Assembly (NCBI GenBank): GCA_009801015.1
Contig: VHZZ01000677.1
Span: 91,113-114,192 of the forward strand
Direction: 5' to 3'
DNA length: 23,080 nucleotides
DNA from: Silene noctiflora
Lineage: Eukaryota; Streptophyta; Magnoliopsida; Caryophyllales; Caryophyllaceae
Shown in pieces: positions 18,821 to 23,080 of the stretch. The translations under genes and the position numbers were made by a program. The notes below the pieces were generated by a model. That model saw only the letters and a list, made by a program, of their open reading frames with translations. It had not been told where the DNA came from and searched no databases. Position 1 is the stretch's first letter. Each line of letters begins with the position of its first letter.

Positions 18821-19337
18821 CTAGGTTGCACGGACACGCCTAATTTTGGGCGTTCCCGTGTCGGACACCGTGTCGGACACAGACACGGACACGCCTTGGA
18901 CACGCCTGAGAACGTTTTGGACACGCCAAAAACCGTGTCTTCGGTTTTTAATTTAAAAGAAGACGTGTCGGACACGGTCCAACTAGGTTGGACACGGCCC
19001 GTGTCTTATGGACACACCAAATACGAATTAGTCTTCTACTCTTCTAGCAACAAACTACTGAGTAGATTTCTAATTCTTCTTTGTCAGCCTCCACGCCGTC
19101 ACTCTGTCAGCCTCCCCTCGCCTCCTCCGACAGCCAGTGTTCCTTCGTCGCTGCCTTTCCGCGCCGATGACCTCTGCAGCTCTGCTCCGTGCAAGGAAGT
19201 GACCAGGTGCCTTATTTTTCTCTTCTCCTAAATTTCTCAATCTAGGTTTCATTTCTATATTAATCTGATAATCTCTACATAATAATAAGTTTCTCACTCG
19301 TATCTTCTTTTCTGCATCCAAAATCCACTAACCACTA

Positions 19338-19373
19338 ACCACTCTTATTCCAGGATTGTGGAATAAGAGTGGT
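19338..19373. repeat. Perfect 14-bp hairpin in the hAT 3 intron
   Basis: ACCACTCTTATTCC at 19338-19351 and its exact reverse complement at 19360-19373 are separated by 8 bases. It lies in the presumed transposase 5' intron. It may be a fold-back scar or an RNA hairpin; no function is claimed. Confidence 0.9.
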
Positions 19374-19496
19374 CGATACTAAGAGGTTAATCTGTTTCAC
19401 GTTCAATATAGTATTACTCCTCTGATATATAATTGATATATAATGTTGTTGCATTTTAATGTTAATATTTTGCAGAGGATACTCAGTTTGATAACT

Positions 19497-19658
19497 ATGG
19501 AATCTAGTGGCGGTAGTGTTAGTGCTCAAAGTGATGATATTGAGGTAACTCCTTTGTGGAGATTTGTTGATAAAGGGGATAAAATAGCACAGGGTGGAGG
19601 CAATGCCAATTTTAAGTGTCACTTTATTGTTTGTAAGACATTTGATTTTCACGTATAA
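19497..19658 (+). pseudogene. Truncated hAT transposase, N-terminal BED zinc-finger part
   Basis: The ATG at 19497 lies just after an acceptor-like TTTTGCAG (19475) and opens 53 codons to a TAA at 19656-19658. After an acidic Ser-rich leader, residues 19-49 read PLWRFVDKGDKIAQGGGNANFKC...CKTF, the pattern of the BED domain at the start of plant hAT transposases (conserved Trp, Gly-Gly-Gly-Asn, first Cys). The metal pair is C41 and C46, four residues apart instead of the usual two, and the distal His/Cys ligands are missing because the frame stops. The catalytic and dimerisation regions are absent, so no active enzyme is possible. Confidence 0.8.
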
Positions 19659-19854
19659 GACATTAGTATTGGTTGTTTTACGACTTTGTGACCTTTAAAT
19701 GACCAAAGTTTAGATGTGGGTTTTAATGGGCTTTAAATTCCCTTTATTTTAATATGTATATTGATTTTTTTTGCCGTGTCCTAAAAAAATCAGGATGCCG
19801 TGTCCCGTGTCCGTGCCGTGTCCGTGTCCGTTTTCGTGCAACCTAGTATACAAC

Positions 19855-20276
19855 TACACCTGACAAATTGGGTCAACGGGTTCGGGTTCGGGTTCGGGTC
19901 GGATCTGTTTGGGTCTTTCATTGATTTTGGGTTAAATCGGGTCTATTTCGGGTTTGTTCGTCGTGTCAGTTTCGGTATCCGGGTCGGATTATTTTGGGTC
20001 GGGTCATTTTCAGGTCAATGAATAAGAGAGAGTTATTTCAAATCTTTTCGGTTCAATTAGTGTTATGTTTTGTCAGGTCATTTTCGGGTTAGGTGGTTTC
20101 AGAACCGGGTCATTTTCGCGTCGGGTCAGTTACGGGTCAAGAGCTCGGATCATGGTCGGGTCGGGTCTGTTCGGGTTTTCAGGTCACATTCGGGTGATGT
20201 AGTTCGGGTCATTTCGAGTCTCGGGTCATCTTTTTCGAATCGGGTCAATCGGATCAGGCTGCTTTTGCCAGGTCTA
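19855..20276 (+). mobile_element. GGGTC-rich element A, hAT-like MITE
   Basis: The left end is TACACCTGACAAA, and the right end TTTGCCAGGTCTA reversed is TAGACCTGGCAAA, so the inverted repeats are about 13 bp with two changes. Flanks are TATACAAC (19847-19854) and TATAGAAC (20277-20284), an 8-bp TSD with one mismatch. The interior is full of CGGGTC and TTCGGG motifs all on the plus strand. It is related to elements B and C. The 8-bp TSD suggests hAT. Its Phe/Gly/Ser-rich reading frames are repeat translation, not genes. Confidence 0.75.
19878..19898 (+). other. Potential G-quadruplex motif
   Basis: Four GGG tracts separated by TTC, i.e. (GGGTTC) three times plus GGG, at the left end of element A. 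This fits the standard intramolecular G-quadruplex rule with 3-nt loops. Similar but less perfect G tracts recur through 20520-21300. Confidence 0.7.
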
Positions 20277-20509
20277 TATAGAACAATGAATCCATGATGA
20301 TTGCACAATATTCTCCTGCAAACAAAAGTTTAACAAAATTTACCGTAAATTTTACATTTGGATACTTCAGAAATTTGGCACTAGTGCACTACTATAAAAC
20401 ATCAGAAATTCCCATTTGTAACGGATAGTATACGTCACAAGTGTGTACGGGATTAAATAAAACTCATATGAGTAGATAAAGACAATTTTATCTTATATAC
20501 CCATGTCAG

Positions 20510-21373
20510 TAGACCTGGCAAATCGGGTCAACGGGTCGGACCAGTTCGGGTCAGATCAGTTCGGGTCTTTCATTGATTTCGGGTTAATTCGAGTTAGACC
20601 TGGCAAATCGGGTCAACGGGTCGGGTTCGGGTCGGGCCAGTTTGGGTCGGATCAGTTCGGGTCTTTCAATGATTTCGGATTAATTTGGGTCGCCTCGGGT
20701 CATTTCGGGTTTCGGGTCTATATCGGGTTTGTTCGCCGGGTCCGTTTCGGGTAATCGGGTCGGGTTATTTTGGGTCGGGCCATTTTCGGGTCAATGAATA
20801 AGAGAGAAAAAGTCATTTCAAGTCTTTTCGCTTCAATTAGAGTTGTGTTTTGTCGGGTCATATTTGGGTTGGGTGGTTTCAGAACCGGGTCATTTTCGGG
20901 TTGGGTCAGTTACGGGTCAAAAGCTCGGGTCATGTTCAGGTCGGGTCGGGTCGGGTCTGTTCGGATTTTCGGGTCACATTTAAGTGATGTAGTTCGGGTC
21001 TCGGGTCAGCCTTTTCGGGTCGGGTCAATCGGGTCAGGTGACTTTTGCCAGGTCTAATTCGGGTTGCCTCGGGTCATTTCGGGTTTCGGATCTATTTCGG
21101 GTTTGTTAGTCGGGTCAGTTTCGGGTCAAGCGAGTCGAGTTATTTTGGGCCGGTCATTTTTGTGTCAATGAAGAAGAGAGGAAAATTCATTTCAAATATT
21201 TTCGGTTCAATTAGAGTTATGTTTTTTCTTGTCATTTTCGGGTCGGGTCAATTATGGGTCAATAAAGCTCGGGTCATATTCGGGTCAGGTCGGATTTTCG
21301 GGTCACATTCGGCTGATGTAGTTCAGGTCATTGGGTCAGCATTTTTGGGTCGGGGTTACTTTTGTCAAGTCTA
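20510..21373 (+). mobile_element. GGGTC-rich element B, host of element C
   Basis: It begins TAGACCTGGCAAATCGGG and ends TTTGTCAAGTCTA, an imperfect inverted pair. It lies in the centre of the CACTA-type element; the flanks TACCCATG (20498-20505) and TACCCATA (21372-21379) suggest a decayed TSD of about 8 bp with border slippage. Element C splits it: the part before 20587 continues after 21064. Confidence 0.7.
20595..21056 (+). mobile_element. GGGTC-rich element C, nested in B
   Basis: This 462-bp element has 13-bp perfect inverted ends, TAGACCTGGCAAA and TTTGCCAGGTCTA, and 8-bp flanks ATTCGAGT (20587-20594) and ATTCGGGT (21057-21064), one mismatch. The interior is made of CGGGTC/TTCGGG motifs in one orientation plus TCAATGAATAAGAGAGA and GGTGGTTTCAGAACCGGG blocks shared with element A. 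It is non-coding, and inserted into a sister element. Confidence 0.85.
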
Positions 21374-21448
21374 CCCATATGGGTAATATGTGACCCGTCA
21401 CAACCTTGTGACGGAATATTCGTCACAACGGAGATTTGTTGAACAGTG

Positions 21449-22923
21449 TACAATGTTAGTGTACTACCTCCGTACAAGTTTACCACTAATTAAATATTTT
21501 TTGGGCAAAACAAATCGGGACACTATGTTACTCTGTAACTATCTTTGGTGATTTTTTCTTCACCTTTTTCTTCGCCTTGGCACTCACCCATTAGTTGCAC
21601 AAAGAACAACTTTTGGGGTTGCATTAATTAGTGGACAAAGTAGCTTTTATATTTTAACGTCTATTTTTTTTTGAAAACTGAATATTAAAAAAAAAAAAAA
21701 AATATCATAAACGGTCATATTTTTTGGAACGTGCTTTTTAACATACGGATTTTACTCTTTTACATACGACTTTTACAATATTGCCCTTGTCATTTTTTCA
21801 TTCCTTCACCCAATTATTTATTTTCTTTGTTTCGTGACTTCCCTCATCTCCAATCACCACCTCCGTCCGCAAACCTCATGGTCGGCCGACCTCACCACCG
21901 GCCACCACCACCTTCCCAGTTGACTATCCTCGCCGAAACACAAGTCNACCACCACCAAACTAGCCACCTAGTTCGACCAACAATGACGACACTTCACCAT
22001 CAACAAACAATCACCCAAACTGAAACCCTAAAAACGACTTAATCCCCAAATCAACAACAGCAGACTGTGGTTCTTCGACTCAATCGCAANAAGAAGAAGG
22101 TAACATAGAGCGAAGATGCCATCGATGGTGAATTCATGGACAAAAGCACTTGAAGAAACATTGTTCCAGAAAGAGAAATGATTCAATGAGGGATGTAATA
22201 ATGACGATGATGTCAAAATCTAATCAACCCATCATGATTGTTACTCACATGACCGTAATTCTAATCACCCAATCATCATCGATTGTTGCTCACTTGATGC
22301 TAATGCTACTAGTCAAAATAAATAAGTAATTGCGTCGCGGATTAGTTCGACTTGTTAATGGAGTGGGAAACAGATTAACTGACTGTTGTTCCAATTTTTT
22401 TCATTTTTCTTGAATATATAAATCAATCCAACAATTAAATTACATCAACTGGGAATTTAGATCTATTGTTCAAGTTCGTGAAACAATTTAGATTAGATTT
22501 CAGGAAAAATGTCAAAGTATGAATATGCTCGAGTTTTAGGTAAGAAGGGTAGCAGATGGAAAAGTAATGAAAAAATGTATGTGAAAAAGTAAATTCTTGT
22601 TTCCCACTTCACCTATAAAATATAAATACAAATATCTAACAAAATATAAAGTTTCTCTTCTCTATATATATTTTTTTTTTAAATTGAAATGTATTTGTTT
22701 TGCGTCTTTTTTATTGTTAATGTAATCGGTGTATTGTATTGTTGCTTTTTAAAAAAAAATTAAGAATATAGTATATTTTAATACTTACTAAAATAAATAT
22801 GTAATGTAAAAAGAGATAATAGAAAGGTGGGGTATAATAAATTGCGAATAGTGAGTGTTACACCAAAATTATCAATAGAGTGAATAAATTAAGAGGGAGT
22901 GTTATTAGGGTGGAAGGATGATA
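21449..22923. other. Intergenic, low-complexity, no gene seen
   Basis: The stretch includes an ACTACCTCCGT motif (about 21464) like a Stowaway end without a partner, an A16-17 tract near 21687, a C-rich CCACCAC block (about 21850-22030) giving Pro/His/Thr-rich frames, N bases near 21947 and 22090, and AT-rich DNA to 22923. The 103-codon frame at 21731-22042 is compositional. Confidence 0.5.
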
Positions 22924-23080
22924 CACTACTACGAAAACACGGTTTACTGACGGCTAAAATCCGTCATAAAAGGCCAAAATCCGTCAGAAAACCGGATTTC
23001 TGACGAATTTTCCGTCAGGAAATTGCGTCAGCTTAAATGGTCACGAAAAACTGATTTCTGACGGTTAATCCGTCAGAAAA
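22924..23080 (+). mobile_element. CACTA (En/Spm) element terminus, partial
   Basis: CACTACTACGAAAA starts at 22924 and is followed by many TCTGACGG / CCGTCAGAAA sub-terminal repeats in both orientations (for example 22947, 22977, 23000, 23056). This is the standard end of a plant CACTA element. The remainder lies beyond the window. The preceding 3 bases are ATA, the candidate TSD. Confidence 0.8.

Larger units (their letters stand above)
18821..19846 (+). mobile_element. hAT element 3, 1026 bp, with transposase remnant
   Basis: The ends are CTAGGTTGCACG and CGTGCAACCTAG (12-bp perfect inverted repeats), with perfect 8-bp TSDs TATACAAC. Both sub-terminal regions are rich in GGACACG/CGTGTCC and match, reversed, those of elements 1 and 2. 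The interior is 5' transposase gene DNA: a probable untranslated exon (about 19040-19204, ending ACCAG before GTGCC), an intron ending TTTTGCAG at 19475, and a BED zinc-finger start at 19497. The rest of the transposase is deleted; 3'-terminal sequence resumes soon after. This copy is not autonomous but ties the family to hAT. Confidence 0.94.
20387..21448. mobile_element. CACTA-type miniature element, interrupted
   Basis: The left end CACTACTATAAAAC and the right end reversed CACTGTTCAAC carry matching sub-terminal blocks. The left has CCATTTGTAACGGATA, then CGTCACAA, TG and ACGGG; the reversed right has CCGTTGTGACGAATATT, then CGTCACAA, TG and ACGGG. Without the insertions at 20510-21373 it is about 200 bp with a palindromic centre (CCCATATGGG). 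A 3-bp TSD is not evident, so the outer borders may be off by a few bases. No gene. Confidence 0.55.

Noticed and set aside
18614-19231. 205-codon plus-strand frame
   Set aside because: It runs from host DNA across the left terminus of hAT 3 and into its untranslated leader; the GHRVGHRHGHALDTP part is the GGACAC repeat translated.
19860-19900. Interstitial telomere repeat from GGGTTC units
   Set aside because: Plant telomeres are TTTAGGG; these units belong to the GGGTC-rich elements and grade into CGGGTC.
19800-21386. Five plus-strand reading frames of 73-113 codons rich in Phe, Gly, Ser and Arg
   Set aside because: They are translations of CGGGTC/TTCGGG repeats in elements A-C; stops are scarce only because of composition, and frames cross element borders.

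Overview
The window is nuclear DNA of a flowering plant, most likely a eudicot. The evidence is a type I (M-alpha) MADS-box gene, two F-box genes of the large plant-specific F-box-associated family, AT-rich intergenic DNA, and a dense mix of plant transposons (solo LTR, hAT, Stowaway, CACTA and Helitron-like termini). Isolated N bases and one 355-base N run mark it as draft sequence. I cannot name the species.

Layout. 1-657 is repeat-like DNA with a GC-rich block and a TATA motif. 663-2132 is a solo LTR with a perfect 5-bp target-site duplication (TSD). 2138-4097 holds no gene I can name. 4098-5153 (minus) is a single-exon M-alpha MADS-box gene. 5531-6115 is a small tandem array whose unit also occurs inverted at 2196-2303, so the MADS gene lies between inverted repeats.

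From about 6540 to 18450 the window is dominated by a direct tandem duplication. Each copy has an intronless F-box gene (6563-7888 and 14347-15561) followed by about 3-4 kb of homologous downstream DNA. That DNA contains short islands with conserved splice-like borders, which may be spliced 3' UTR or non-coding RNA exons. The copies act as 'before' and 'after' pictures of transposition. Copy 1 has a Stowaway MITE (8431-8691) and a hAT element (10297-10652) where copy 2 is empty. Copy 2 has another member of the same hAT family (17342-17856) where copy 1 is empty. Between the copies lie a sequence gap, a MITE-like right end at 12684, about 1.5 kb of AT-rich DNA, and a Helitron-like 3' terminus about 105 bp before the second F-box start codon.

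18821 to the end is a transposon nest. A third, larger hAT element of the same family (18821-19846) carries the N-terminal BED zinc-finger remnant of a transposase, which identifies the whole family as hAT. It is inserted at the same target octamer as an adjacent GGGTC-rich element (19855-20276). Two more GGGTC-rich elements are nested in each other (20595-21056 in 20510-21373), and both sit inside a CACTA-type miniature element (about 20387-21448). A further CACTA terminus begins at 22924 and runs off the window.

The three intact genes do not form a pathway. The F-box proteins are predicted substrate receptors of SCF ubiquitin ligases and the MADS protein a transcription factor. The most informative content is the transposon biology: a newly recognisable hAT family with three copies and perfect 8-bp TSDs, dated relative to the F-box duplication, and a repeated insertion into one octamer.
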